This document shows, piece after piece, positions 1-12,551 of a stretch of DNA of 64,000 nucleotides (its first letter is position 1; each line of letters begins with the position of its first letter). A program made the position numbers and the translations under genes. The stretch spans positions 129,583,929 to 129,647,928 of the forward strand of contig NC_088911.1 in NCBI RefSeq assembly GCF_963576675.1. Reading direction: 5' to 3'. The notes beneath the pieces are model-generated. The model did not search any database. It was not told where the DNA came from and saw only the letters and a list, made by a program, of their open reading frames with translations. This stretch comes from Euphorbia lathyris. Taxonomy: Eukaryota; Streptophyta; Magnoliopsida; Malpighiales; Euphorbiaceae.

Positions 1-565
1 CATTCGGATTCCATAATGTAATTTTACCTAAACAAACATTCCCCTTCATTTTAAATTCAATTGGTTCATAACCCTATAAAATTATCAATTAGGTCCTCAA
101 TTTACACTTTAAAATCAATTAGACCCTTAATTTTCTAAAGTCATCAATTAGATTCTTAACGTATATTGAAACCGTCAATTGAATCCATTATATAATTAAA
201 ATAAAATTTAGTTAGGTTAACTTATATTTTCAGTTCGGTTTTCATCAGTACTTTATGATATCTTAAACTTCAGTTATGGATTCGGTTTTAGTAAAAAAAA
301 TCCGGTTAAACTGAAACAAAATTAATATATTATACCAATTTTTTTTATATGTTTATATAATATATATTTCGGTAAGAGTTTTCCGATTACTAAAATTGGA
401 CTGCTAACTGAAAATATCATATAAAATAACTGAAAGTTGAAAATATTAGTAAAGTGAACTAAAAATATATATAAAAAAACGAATTAATAAGGGCTTTAAT
501 TAACTGTTTTAACATACACTTTGGATTTAATTAGTAATATTAGAAAATTAGCAATCTGATAAAAG
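1..565. other. AT-rich upstream intergenic DNA
   Basis: No coding signal is visible. The left part (about 80-190) repeats short phrases of the type caattaggtcctcaat, and 480-550 carries related phrases in inverted orientation. This suggests the eroded ends of a MITE about 0.5 kb long. I could not fix its termini or a target-site duplication. Confidence 0.4.
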
Positions 566-732
566 AAGCGGTCTGGTGCACTACGCGTCCTTGCTAAGAG
601 GGTTCGAAGAGGAGTCCCACCACAAGAGTGTACTAAGGACAAGCCTTCCCTTACTAATTTTTTGGTAAGGGACCGCTCCTAAAACTCGAACTAGAGATCA
701 CACGACAACAACATCTACCGTTGCACGCCATC
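566..732 (-). mobile_element. Au-like SINE
   Basis: Read on the minus strand this is a tRNA-derived SINE. It has an A-box-like head (gtgcaacggtaga, then gttgttgtcgtgtga), a B-box-like stretch (agttcgagtttta) and the typical body phrases cactcttgtggt and gtagtgcaccagaccgc near the 3' end. This order matches the plant Au SINE family as I know it. The copy is diverged, and no clear target-site duplication was found. It lies about 0.7 kb upstream of the CW zinc-finger start codon, so it may be part of the distal promoter. Confidence 0.6.
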
Positions 733-1420
733 AAAATTAGTAAACTAACCCACTTTCAAAATATAAATGGAATACTAAGTTGATGATTTTAGAAATATAG
801 ATTAGGGATTTAATTAGGCCTTTGAGCCTGTATTGTTCCAAAAATGGAAATAATTGAAACCTCAAATTATTTTAATAATAAATTAGTAAAAACCCACATT
901 TAAGACTTTGAAAACAATACAATTACAGAAATAAAAAATTGCGAAAAACTGAAACACAAAGCTTTGATTTTGATCTTTCTATTGCGGCACACATCGATCA
1001 AAAAACAAACAGAGAGACAAGTTTAAATTCGTAGAATCCGTATAACCTTCGTTGCCCTCGCGAGGCAGAGTTAACCAGCGATTGATTTACAAATCGACCT
1101 CCCAACTTTTGGTTCTCCGGAGCCCGATCGCGAGTTCCCGTGGAGAATCAATCGTTAATTCACCAAGTTTTGCTTGGTTTCGACAACCCCAATCAATGGG
1201 CGTTTGTTCTGTGCCCGGGTCGAATTCGGTCCGATAGGAATTGGTTCCTGCGTTTTTGGTGGGTCTTTTGAGGGTTGAAGAGTTTTTTCGGTTTTCATTT
1301 TATTTTTCTAATTACTGTTGGGGGAAGTTTAAGTGATGCTAGACTTTAGAGAACATACCATAGGGTTTTGGGGTTAGGCTTAAGTTTTTAGGGTTAGGGT
1401 TTTCTTTGGGAGGTCTGGAG
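733..1420 (+). promoter_or_regulatory. Promoter and 5' leader of the CW zinc-finger gene
   Basis: This stretch precedes the ATG at 1,421. The part from about 890 to 975 is related to the repeat unit at 38.05-38.47 kb, and about 1,075-1,180 matches 38,565-38,660 next to the broken gene copy, so both segments were duplicated with the gene. Composition changes from AT-rich to mixed near 960, consistent with a transcribed leader. No single TATA box stands out, and the transcription start cannot be read from sequence alone. Confidence 0.45.
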
Positions 1421-4400
1421 ATGGATGAGAATCCTGAGCCTGAGGAAGGGGAGGCTTTCCAGTATAACGGTGGTGGCTGCTCCAACAACAATATGGACCC
1501 TGATATTGCTCTATCTTACATTGTAAGAGCTCATTTTCATGATGTTGTTAAAGTAATGTATCTAGGTTTTTCAATGGTGATTGTGCTCAACTTTATAACT
1601 TGAACCAGGAAATAACTATTATGACAATATCATTTTAAACTTACCTTTGTATTTTCAACAGATAATTGTTCTTTGGTTGAGCACTTGAGTAATTAATGTG
1701 TTTAATATGCAAATGCATTGGTTTATGACTTAAAGTATTGATTCTGTTGTTTATACTGAATAATTTGTCAGTTTTAAGGAAAACATAAACTTAGGAAAGG
1801 ATGATTGTCAAGCTAAGTTTTTCATATTGTTAATGGGAGGGAAATGCTACGAAGAACTTGGAGAATGACTATTTAATTAAGTTTGTTAAAAAGTTGTACT
1901 CGAGATATACAATCATTTGAATAGAAGTTATACTTGAGTTATTATTCTTAACTAAATTCTTTGTGGATTACTAGATTTTGTTGCAATTGATTTAATTAAC
2001 CTTTTAAAATGAGAGGCGCTCTTTGTCCATTTGAATAACGTCTGCACTTGTCATATGTTTCATGTATTACTTATCATATGGTATGTTACATGCTTCTTCT
2101 TAATCAAGTTAATCAAAGTTTCTTTATTTTGCTAAAGGATGAGAAGATTCAAACTTTCTTGGGCCATTTTCAAAAGGATTTTGCGGGTAGTTGTTCTGCA
2201 GAGAATTTGGGTAAGTAACTACAAATGGAAGTTGTTCAAGATCCATAGAACTAAGTGTGGAATATTTTTATATATTGATAATGATGGGTGAACATTTTTT
2301 CTTTCAGGGCCTAAATATGGTGGTTATGGCTCATTTTTGCCTACCTATGCACGATCTCCTCCAAGAAACTCTCTTTCGTCTCATCCAAAGACTCCACAAA
2401 GAAATTGTAGCACACAAAGATCTCCTAACAATTTACCTGTGGAGGTAGATGGAAACTTTTCCTCGTATTTTGATGATTTGGTAAATAGGTGATAGCTTGG
2501 GAAATTCTATTTTACCTCAGCACTGTGGGTTATGTTACCATACAGGGTGTCTCCCAGAGTTTGAAAGTTCCCTTGAATGATGCTGCACCTGTAAAGCTTC
2601 GAATTTCTTCTGGGAGGTCCAATGCGTTACGTGAGTCAGGGCTGGCATCTGGTAATGTTTCAGCCAAGCAAGAGTCTAGCTTTTCAAAAAATCCACACAA
2701 ATCAGGCTGTTTTCCAGATCAAAGAACACTAAAGGTTCGAATAAAAGTGGGTCCTGATAGTGCAGCACGAAAAAATGCTGCAATTTATAGTGGTCTTGGG
2801 CTTGATAACTCTCCATCTTCATCTTTGGGGAACAGTCCTGAGGTAAGTGGTGGAATGCCATCACAAAAAACTGCTGATGAATGTCCTACCAGCATTCTTA
2901 AGGTAAGTCTTTTTTGCTTATTTGACATTTTGTTCACAGGCATCTTATTGATGAACTAAAATTATCCCTCTATGCTTGTGTTGGAAACAGGCAATGACTT
3001 CCTTTCCAGTTCCCGGGGGTGCCATAGTATCACCTCTTCATGAAAATCTCCTTTGCCTTATGAAAAAGGAGAGATTCTCCATGGATGTTAAACCTGTCCC
3101 ATTCCTCAAGGGTGGTCAGACCAATTCTGCCTTGTTGGCAAAAGAGTCTGTTTCTTTAGTGGGTAAACTTTCAAAGGAGAAAGGGGCGAAATTTCCAACG
3201 AAGAGGGAAAAGGCAGTAGAAGTGAATCACGGGAATGATATTATTTTTGGAAATGACACAACATTTCCAACCAAGATGAAGTTAGAAAATGAGAACCCAG
3301 AGAGTAAGAACGTTGTATCTAATAACTTGAAAAACATGCCTCTTCCGGGTACAGCAAATGGTTATGGGACTCGGAAGATAACTGGCAGGCCAACTGAAGT
3401 TCCTTTGGAGGGGGATGGGGTGGGGGGTAGAATATTTTCTTCTGACTTGATAAAGGAAGATTCTTTGGAGTCCAGATCTGGTCAGGACAGCGGCAAGAGT
3501 GAAAAGAGTTTTGCTCAGACTCAGAGTGGGTCTGTTGAAAAGGTTCCAGAGCTTCAGGAACTTCCTTACAGTAATGGTGGTTCAGTTCACCTTAAGGGTA
3601 GTAAAAAACCCAAGAAAAGTAAAGCTCCTGCTCCTTCCAAAGCTTGGTCTGATGCATCTGAAGATCTTCCTAGTGGATCACTTGCTCCTTCAAAACCGAA
3701 GGTTGTTCAGCAAGCTGCATGTGTACAGGATAAATTCTTGATGTCTTCTGCTAAGGAAAAGCCATTATCAGAGGGCAAGAAGTTGCATAGCTCCAAGGGT
3801 AGCAAAAAGGCAGTTGCTCATGGAAGTGTGGAGATTGGTGTCAATCGAGAATCTAGAGATTTGACAGAGGCTACTCATGGCGTTTCTAAAAGTCAAGATA
3901 AGATGCAAAAGCTGAGATTTCAAGATAGCAGTAAATTTAGAGAGAATCTAAAAAATCATACCAAAATAGAGAAAAAGGATAGTCAAATGCGTTCATTGGA
4001 GAGACCTTCTGGTAATAAGCGGAAGGATTCTACCATTGGTGGTTTTGGGATGGTACACAATGCATCTTTTGATAATTCGAAGCAAGGATTTAGTGGTAAA
4101 CAAGTTGATAAGGAACTCATACATTCATCGGTCAAGGATGTTGCAAATTTAGGCATTTCTCCAGCTCAAAATGCACTTGCTTCTGAAGTGGCACCACCAG
4201 CTCCAAATCCAAATCCTGTACTTATAGAGGAAAATTGGGTCTGTTGTGACAGTTGTCAGAAATGGCGGTTGTTACCCTATGGCACATTGCCTGAGCACCT
4301 CCCAGAGAAGTGGCTGTGCAGTATGCTTAACTGGCTGTAAGTTTCTTTATTATTTTTCTTGATGTATAAAGATGAGATGCAATTTTATAAACCGTGGATT

Positions 4401-7400
4401 GTTTTCGATTGAAACTCCTCGGTCTATAATAATGCTTCCATAGAAGATAATAACTTTGTTCCTTTCTTTTTTTAAATATGTATCTGTTTAATTGAATTAA
4501 TTCAACTAAGTCTAGATCCTCTTAATTGGGTAGGTTTGTAAATGTTAATTTGTTGGACAAAAGGCTTACCTTGTAAATTTGTGAAAAGGTAAGATTTTCT
4601 GGGTTTATGTTCTTTTAGATGGAAAAGCTTTGTTGCTTGACTTGGATTCTTATAAATAGATCAAAAGGGCTGGCAAAAGTCGAGATTAAATTATTTAAGA
4701 TATTTTGAAAGAAAAGTGGATGTGTAGAATCTATCTCCTGCAATACAGACGTCTTTGTGCTGTTTCATAAGCTTTTTGGCATTGTCATATAGGCCTGGAA
4801 AGAACCGGTGCGACATCAGCGAGGAAGAGACAACAAAAGCTCTCAATGCTTTGTATCAAGTTCCTCTTGCTACGGGTCAAAATAATCTGCAAAATGATAC
4901 CAGCAGAACTACATCAGGAGTACATGTCGATCACAGCGTTCAGAGTCTTAATTGCCTTGCAGGGCCTACACAGGCAAAGAAGAAACATGGCTTGAAGGAA
5001 ATAGCAAAGGCAGGTATCAGCAGCGGCATGATGCGGTCATCAAACTCCCTGAATAATCACTTGCAGGAATCTTTGAAAAGCAGAAGCGTGAACAATATGA
5101 ACCAGCCTCCTGCAGAAGCAAATCTAGTGAACAAATCTAGTCTTTATACTTTGAGTAAATCACAGAACTTGGTTCCAGAAGTGAAACGAAATCCACTTGG
5201 TGGAGGTAAAAGTTCATTTTAGTAACTAACTGACATTCCATTTACTTGTCAGAACCCAAACCTAATATTTGTTCGCTTGTTTTGTAATGTTTATCAGCAG
5301 GAAACACCAAGCAAATAAAGATGAAAAACAAGCGGTTGGCTGATCACGATGGATATGGGAATATTAAGAAAATCAAAACAGATTTATCAGATGGCGATAA
5401 ATATTGTAATTCAGATACGGGTCTTGGAAGAATGGGTCTCAATTCAAAAAGTGGTTTGTCTATTAAGGTACGTGGAAAAGACTTACTGAAATCAAATGAG
5501 TGCTCCTTTTCAGGGGATGTTAAATGTGATACAAAGGAAAGATTACCAGTCTCTGTGAAGAAGCTGTGTGACCAGTCTCAGATTTCATCAGGTGGTGGGT
5601 CCTTGAATGTGGGAACAAGTGATAAAAGGAATATTTCTTTGAAGAAAAGAAAAATGAAAGAGTGGCAAGATGATCAGAATGGCCTTGATAGCACTGGGAA
5701 TGATGAGGATAGTAGCGGGACGGGATTGAAGAAGGTAAAGAAACTCAAGGTTTCAAAAAGTGGGGCTTCCATTATGAATAACAGCAGGGAGAAATTAGAC
5801 AAAAAGGAGGTGGTGGCTCACAGTTTGTCATCGGGAAGTCAAGATCATGCTGTAGATGGAGTGAATGCTGAAAGACGTATTCGTAAGGACCAGCGACCAT
5901 GGAAACATAGAGGAAATTTTACTTCTCAACAACATTTGGATGCCACAGATTCATCCAGAAAATATCCGGGACTTGCGCAAGTTTCAATGACAGCCACTTC
6001 AAGTTCATCAAAGGTTTCAGGTTCTTTTAAAACACAAACAACTTTAGATGATGCCAAAGGCTCACCAGTAGAATCCGTTTCCTCATCTCCTATGAGGATC
6101 CCTTTCTCAGAGAAACTTGGATCAACTGGATGTGACATTCTGGGAAAAGATAATGCTACGAATGGTGATTTTCCTGTAATTGATGTGTTAAAGACACGCT
6201 GGGATCAGAAGGGTGATGATCAGATCAATCAATCTGGGACAGGAAAGATGGAGAAACTTTCTGGTGTCCCTCATCCTAAATCATTCAAAGTCTTACCATT
6301 AGATTACCAGGATGGAGATCCTAAACCCAAAGTTCATCAAACTAAATGTTCTTCTCAGTTGCTTAATGGTCGTGGTGAGATCATGAAACAACACAAGTCC
6401 CCAGTTGATGTATTTGCTACGAAAAATTGCCACAATGAGGTCAGAGTAGAGAAGAATCTTAGTGAAAATATGCTGCCCTTACACAAATCTGGCAAGGGTC
6501 CATCTTTACAATTTAAGGAGAACAACAGAAGTTCAATCGCTGATTTTGATAGAGACCAGAAGCTTTCTGAACCAGGGAATGCCCAAGTCGATATCTTCAA
6601 TAAGAGGACAGGAAAGGAGGGAGAGGTTGACCTTAGATCTCATGCACCCCCGCGTAAAAGGATGAATAATGCTAAACACAGCATTCCTGATAAGCGTAGC
6701 AGTAAGTTTTGTAAGGATGAGAAGGTTCATGTCAACAGGAGTAATTCTGAAAGTCAGTTCTCAAAAGATGGAAGAGTGGAGATCCCACTAAAACATGACC
6801 CTAATGATACAAATAAGAAAATGGTTTCTCTGGACAGCAAAAAGCGGGATACTGGTCCTCGGGGGAATCTGGTCCCAGGTTGTGACAACGATACTAAAGT
6901 GTATTCTGTACAAAAAGAGTTGAGACCTGAAACTTCATCTTTGGTTGCACATGCCGAATCGGAAGCTATACATGAGAGTCGTATTCACCAATCAACACAA
7001 GGTTCTCAACGGGAAAGAGCATCTGATGGGCATTTTGCTCATGCCCCTGGCAATGATGATGTGTCAAAGGCATCATTACACCCTGGAAGTTGTGAGAAAA
7101 TGAATGGCGTTCAAATCATGCTTGATGCAAAAAATGTCAAAGATATTAATGCTCCAATTCCTGCCTCCAGCCAAACTGCTACAGAAATCCTTGAAAAGGC
7201 CAAAGAGTTGAGAGATTATGCAGATGTTCTTAAGGTTTCTTATTTTTTCTATTGAATTTTTGAATCTTACTTTAATGATTTGTTATGCATCTGTTTACTA
7301 TCAATTGGAAAAAGAAGCTATATCCTTGTTTTCCTCACCCTTGTTGTGGTTTGATTACTTCTCAGAACTCGGGGTTTGGTTTTGAAAGTAATGAAACAAA

Positions 7401-8928
7401 CTTCCAAGCTGCTCGAAAGTTTCTTCATGGAGCTTCTCTCCTAGAAACTAGTAACGAGGTTGGCAGACAGGGGGAGATGACCCAGATTCAAGCATACAGT
7501 ATAACAGCTAAACTTTGCGAGTAAGTTAACATAACAAAGTTATATCGATGAATTCTGCTTCTCTCCTGGTGTTGCTCCCTCTCCTGATTCTATATATGTA
7601 TGTTAGTGTTGTGCATCAAAGTATAGGTAGTGATTTGAGCATTTCTTGTATGTCTGTTGATTAAGGTATTATGTGTTTCTTATGTACCTGTAGATAATTC
7701 TATTTGCTTTTGAAGCTATTATATATTATTTATTTTACTGCACAAGATATATGTTACACCACCAGTGTCTGGCTCCTGTTTGACCTCTGTAATCGGCAGA
7801 TGTTCTGCTGTGGAATATGAAAGACGATGCGAAATGGCTACTGCTGCATTGGCCTATAAATGCTTGGAAGTTGCACATTGGAGGATAGTTTACTGCAAAA
7901 ATTCTAGCTTAAGCAGAGATCGGAATGAGTTGCAAGCATGTTTACAAACTTTCTCCCAAGGTAATAAAATGAATTGCATGAATCATACAATTATGTGATC
8001 ATGGAGGGTTATCTATAATTTTACAATTAGTCCTAAATACCACTTATATTGCTAACACGACTTGATTTCACGGTTTTATATTATGGTTCATGTTAGCCGA
8101 CCCCGAATCATTTCGGGACTAAGGTTTTGTTGTTGTTGTTGTTGTAACATTTTTGCTTACTATACATTTAATATTATTTGGCATGGGCTTATTTTGATCC
8201 TGCCTTTTCATCAAAACCTCTTCTGCAAATTAAATTTATAGATTATCATTTGAAATAGTTATTTGTATGACTGCTCACACAATCACAGGCCAGGCTAGAA
8301 TATGATTGTATGACAATGTCTTGGGTTATTAATACAGGTGAATCACCTTCATCATCCGCATCAGACATTGATAACTTAAATAATCAGGCAATTGTTGAGA
8401 AGGCTACTGTTTCCAAGGGTACCATACCTCATATTGCTGGGAATTCCGTCATTGTTGCACGGAACCACGCAAGCGTTCTTCGGGTGCTCGACTTTGTAAG
8501 TTCATTTATTCTAGTGTGTAATCTCTGCACCTTTCCTTTAGTTAATTTTGGTTGTTTGACAAGGTCTTTCTATTTCTCATTCTTGCATATTTGTGTAGCA
8601 GTCGATTATTATAAATGCTTCGGCAGAATGGTATATCCAATTCAATCATTATGTTTATGCCAAGTCAGTCACATTGTGGTATTGCTACTGCAGAGGTGAA
8701 ATTATGATTATTTGATTCTTGCAGACACAAGATGTAGATGCTGCAGTGGAGGCTTCAAGGAAATCCCTGAATGCTTATACAGCTGCTAATGTAGCTTTAG
8801 AAGAGGCACAAAATAAAGATTGTATTGCATCTGTCAAGAAAGTCATTGATTTTGGCTTCCAAGATGTAGAGGAGCTCTTACATCTGGTTCAGCAGGCAAC
8901 TGAGGCCATAGCGTGCAGGATTGGTTAA
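1421..8928 (+). CDS. CW-type zinc-finger nuclear protein, 11 exons, about 1,679 aa
   Basis: Exons: 1421-1522, 2138-2210, 2308-2444 (or 2480), 2546-2902, 2991-4336, 4793-5205, 5301-7234, 7366-7520, 7800-7960, 8338-8495 and 8725-8928. All introns are GT-AG and the model stays in frame to a TAA. The CW domain lies at about residues 633-683 and spans the exon 5/6 junction. Zinc ligands are C642, C645, C666 and C678 (spacing X2, X20, X11), with W639 and W648 in the expected aromatic positions. The N-terminus (SYI, then DEKIQTFLGHFQKDF, then YGSFLPTY) and the C-terminus (ALAYKCLEVA, GESPSSSASD, LRVLDF) match the plant CW-ZnF family whose members include Arabidopsis At3g62900. The middle is long, Ser/Lys-rich and probably disordered. 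CW domains in general read methylated H3K4; the function of this protein is inferred from that. Donor choice for exon 3 is uncertain, since both options keep frame. The track ORF begins upstream on a non-ATG codon, so I use the ATG at 1,421. Confidence 0.9.
8090..8147 (+). mobile_element. SINE 3' tail inside intron 9 of the CW gene
   Basis: The phrase gccgaccccgaatcatttcg followed by ggactaaggttttgttgttg and further gtt repeats is a common plant SINE 3' end ending in a (GTT)n tail. Only the 3' end is present, which suggests 5' truncation. It sits within an intron, so it should not change the protein. Confidence 0.45.
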
Positions 8929-10084
8929 TGCAAGAGAATGAATCAACTCTGTATATACTGAGCATTTTTATGTTTCATTTGGGAAGTCACATCTGGGAAA
9001 GAAAGGCTAAATAGCTACCCACTTAAGGATGCAATCGGAAACCTGCTGCATAGATGCAGTTCGCCAACAGCTTGTGCCTGTGTACATGTGTACAAAGTGA
9101 GATTGATTTGCTGATTTGTAATGTATTATCCAAACATCGAGTCAGTTTCCAGGATGGTTCAAGTCAAAGGATGGGTGTCCTTAAGATTTTCTGGATAAAT
9201 CCCTATTTGACAATACAGTTTGGATAACATGTCAAAGTCAGTTCTTTTTTTTTTTTCGATTTTTTATTGCTCCAATCATTTGGAGCCCGAGGAAAGAAAA
9301 CAAATATAGAGATGTAAGTCATTAGGCAACCATTTTGAGGAGGTGGATACTAATACAATGATGACTGATCAATTTTTATCAAGAGAATACCATTTATGTA
9401 AACATTAATGGAATAGAAAACGGAATTCTTTGGGGACGATATCATATGTTTCTTTAATTATTAACTTTAAATGTTGAGCTAATGCCACTTTCTTTAGCTG
9501 AATCCGCAGGTATGCAATATATAACTTTTTCATTTTTTTTTTACAATGTGATTGATATTTTACCCTTCTGTAGGTTTTATAATAACTCTTTCTCCTCCAG
9601 TTTGAAGTTTTTGTATCTGTATCTTCAATTGTCAAATGAAGAGGAATGATTCTGGCTCATTTTCGAGGAGAATTTCCAGTTGCTTGTTAGTCACTGCAGA
9701 AAGGTATGCAAAAGTTATATTAATGCAAAGTACATTATAGACAGCACTTGCACATTTATTGATTTTCTGATCATTATTGACAGTAGGGGATCTCAGTTCA
9801 TTCTATTTGATAGAGGGCACTGATATTGCGGATAACTCCATATTCAACCTAGTGAACACAAGCAGCTGATTCTGTACAGAAATTCTTAAGGTGGAAAGGT
9901 AGAGTTTTAATTTATTTTCGCTATGTTGGTTCTTTATGTTTGGCATTTCGGGACTAAGGCTTTGTTGTTGTGTTATGTTGGTTCTTTATGTTTGACATTT
10001 TTTTTCCTTTTAGCCCAACAATAAGTTGTTCTTCTAAACAACAGCTCTTTGGGGGTTTTTTTTTTAAAAATATGAAACTGGGAA
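8929..10084 (+). other. 3' UTR and downstream flank of the CW gene
   Basis: The sequence after the TAA is mixed in composition up to about 9,240, where a T-rich run begins, and then becomes AT-rich. The first 200-300 bases are probably the 3' UTR. No poly(A) signal can be chosen with confidence. No further exon of the gene is recognisable. Confidence 0.4.
9922..10000 (+). mobile_element. Very short SINE tail with long target-site duplication
   Basis: A 27-base segment beginning tatgttggttctttatgttt occurs at 9,922-9,948 and again at 9,974-10,000 with one mismatch. Between them lie 25 bases (cgggactaaggctttgttgt and five more) that match the SINE tail seen at 8,120. This is the structure expected from target-primed insertion of an extremely 5'-truncated SINE. 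Confidence 0.6.
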
Positions 10085-10767
10085 CCATTGTTGTTAGAAT
10101 TGTACAATTCGAGTCTAGTCGCTCCATTTGGAGCCGATTCTATAGGTAGAATCAGAAATCATCAAGAATCAGTGGTGAATCGTTTGAGTCGTCGGATTCC
10201 AACGATTCATGCACTAAGAGAAACAAAACTGGCAGCAATTAAGAGGCTTTTTATTGAATCTACTATTCACCTTTCCCCATTGGATGATGCTAAACCTCAT
10301 AAAAAATCACATATTGTCTCTTCCCCTTTTTCTTTTTCTTTTGCTGTTTGCCTCTTATTTATGTCTCCGCAATTTATCTATAAATGTATTTCTACTACTT
10401 GGGGTAAATCACATTTACAGCCCTTGAACTATAATGTTATTAACATTGGTGGTCCCTAAACTTCATTTGTTGACATAAAAATCCTTGAACTTACATTACT
10501 ATAACATTGAAGTCCAAATCAACAAAATCGGGTTAAAAAATTACCGAAATGATGATGGTAAAATAAATATTTGACAATAATTTATGGTGAGATGATAAAA
10601 AAGAGAGTCAATGATCTAAAAGCTGTGGCAGAGATCTTGTTTTCATTAATTGCTATTGGTGCAGGTGCGAGTGGCCTGTGAGGGGAAAGCGTTGAATCTG
10701 GAAAAAAACTGAAGGCCGTGCCAGTTTTACCATAATGGGAGATGAAACTTTAGCATTTACTTCATTG
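10085..10767. other. Intergenic DNA with repeat-like segments
   Basis: No gene is supported. The open frame at 10,088-10,459 has no recognisable domain. The stretch 10,400-10,600 (for example gtaaatcacatttacagccc) resembles the ends of common plant MITEs, but no partner terminus was identified. Confidence 0.3.
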
Positions 10768-10897
10768 TCATGTGTTTTTGACAAAGTAAGCCTTTGTTTT
10801 TCCTACCATTGGATGAGCTTACTTTGTCAAAGTTCATCACCATCCAATAGCGGAAAAAATAAAGTAATGCTTACTTTGTCAAAAACAAAGTAACCAT
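10768..10897. mobile_element. Palindromic MITE, copy 1 (ACTTTG family)
   Basis: The segment begins near tgtgtttttgacaaagtaag and ends with cttactttgtcaaaaacaaa then gtaacc, so its ends are inverted repeats of each other. An internal inverted pair surrounds ccattggatgag and ctcatc-like sequence. Two more copies lie at 10,931 and 15,159. It encodes no protein. The superfamily is unknown because the target-site duplication is unclear. Confidence 0.6.
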
Positions 10898-10930
10898 GAT
10901 AATAATATTATTGTTTTGCTAGGTAAAGAC

Positions 10931-11062
10931 TATGGTTACTTTGTTTTTAACAAAGTAAGCCTCATTTTGTGTGTTTTCACCATTGGATTAATTTTTTAAT
11001 CCATCATCAAATGGTAAAAACACACAAAGTAATGGTACTTTGTTAAAAACAAAATAACCATA
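10931..11062. mobile_element. Palindromic MITE, copy 2 (ACTTTG family)
   Basis: The left end tatggttactttgtttttaa and the right end ttaaaaacaaaataaccata form near-perfect terminal inverted repeats. The interior is also self-complementary around ccattggattaa and ttaatccatcat. It is about 132 bp long, with no coding capacity. It sits 34 bp from copy 1. Confidence 0.7.
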
Positions 11063-11501
11063 GAAAGCACCTATTTTGCTAATGTTGGTAATTTAATTCT
11101 TAATATATTAAAAAGTATTAATTTTTATTCTACGTCAAAATAATTTCCTAAGTGTTTTTTTTAAATGGCAATAGCAGGTTAGGGTTCAAATAACTAATTT
11201 TTGAATTTCTTTATAAATTCCCCATCAATTTTTATTGTTGAAGCCTCCTAAGGGACATGGAATTGGGTGGGTACCCTGGTCTGTCGTCTATCCTGCAGGT
11301 GTCAATCAATCCAGACTTTTCCTTGTTGGTGGAATACTATATAGAACTTATCTGTAATTTCACCATAATTTTGACACATGATTCCAACACAACTATTGAG
11401 ATTATAATCATTTCAATATAAATTGCTCAAGTATTTCAGTTCATTCCAATATAAAATATTAGTTATAAAAAATCCTTAAAATGATGAAATCTGTTAACAT
11501 C
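11063..11501. other. AT-rich spacer
   Basis: No coding frame, RNA gene or clear repeat terminus is visible. It separates the second MITE from the 3' end of the PPR pseudogene. Confidence 0.3.
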
Positions 11502-12137
11502 TCATCTCACAACAAATTCTCTTTCTACAGTCTCACTAATCACCTTGAAAGCCTCATGACAATCTTTGCACATTCTCAAATTCTTCATCACTCTAATAGT
11601 TCTATGTAAACTTACAATTTCCTCTTTAGCTTTTTCTTCAACATCAACAAACACCAAACCCTTGCTTCCTCCAACATAACCCTTCTCTTTCATTCTCCTC
11701 TCCAATTCCTTAAGCAAACTTTGCATTTCCCCCCTCGTTCACACGATAAATCGCCTGCCTAGAACACGTATGTCGAGTCCTTAATCTCAACCCAGTTGTA
11801 GCGTTCCTTGTGAACTCTGATTTGCTTTATTTAAGACCAAAGAGTCTGAGCATTATCCCATTCCCCTACTAATGTATAAGTGTTTGATAATGTGACATAT
11901 GCACTTGCTACTTGTTAATTAGATTCGGTTCACCTTTTACTGGTTTATCTACTCACCCTTGAAGCCTCCTCGCAGAGAGCAACGTGTCCCAAAATAGAGC
12001 ACTTTCGTTGGGGTTGACACTAATCGATTTAGCTAAACTGTAACCCCTGTCTAAATGGCCAATTCGATTGAGCATGTCTAAATGGCCACCGGCTCCGTCT
12101 AAAATTAGTATTTATTGACTCTATGTAGTATTATTTC

Positions 12138-12212
12138 AATGTTTAAAGGTAGATACGATGGTTAAAGATGTATACTCTTATTTGAGAGGTCTTGTTCAAG
12201 TCCCTCCAACTC
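12138..12212 (+). repeat. Possible tRNA-like SINE head
   Basis: The phrases acgatggttaaagatg and ggtcttgttcaagtccctcc sit at the spacing of RNA polymerase III A and B boxes. They are followed by a T-rich tail rather than a complete tRNA fold, so a decayed SINE head is the best reading. Confidence 0.3.
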
Positions 12213-12424
12213 CATTTTCTTTTAGAAAGTTTTTATTTATTTTAACTTTATTTTTAAATAATTATAAAAACATTTTACCATTATTAATTACTTTAAATAC
12301 ACTCTTTATTTGGATAACATTTTTGAATTCATTTTTATTATGTCTGTTCCATAAAAAAAAGTAAACATATTTAATTTTCTATTAGTTAAATGCTAGTTTC
12401 TATAAAAAATGATAACATTTTTAC

Positions 12425-12551
12425 AATTTTAACGAGTTGGAGGCTAAATTTTTTTTTGCCCAGCCCTAACGGGTTGGACTTTGAAAATGTATCCTCAACC
12501 ACACGGCTAAAATTAGCTCCCCCAAGTTTAAATTCCTGGCTCCGCCACTTG
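12425..12551 (-). repeat. Repeat fragment inside the PPR pseudogene
   Basis: On the minus strand this reads agtggcggagccaggaattt and then cttgggggagctaatttt, a phrase I recognise as common in plant transposon ends. It interrupts the C-terminal part of the PPR coding remnant, so it is likely an insertion. Confidence 0.4.

Noticed and set aside
1052..1237. Upstream ORF in the CW gene leader
   Set aside because: It starts on a non-ATG codon and has no conserved feature.
12138..12212. Candidate tRNA gene
   Set aside because: A- and B-box-like words are present but the cloverleaf arms do not pair; a SINE head is more likely.
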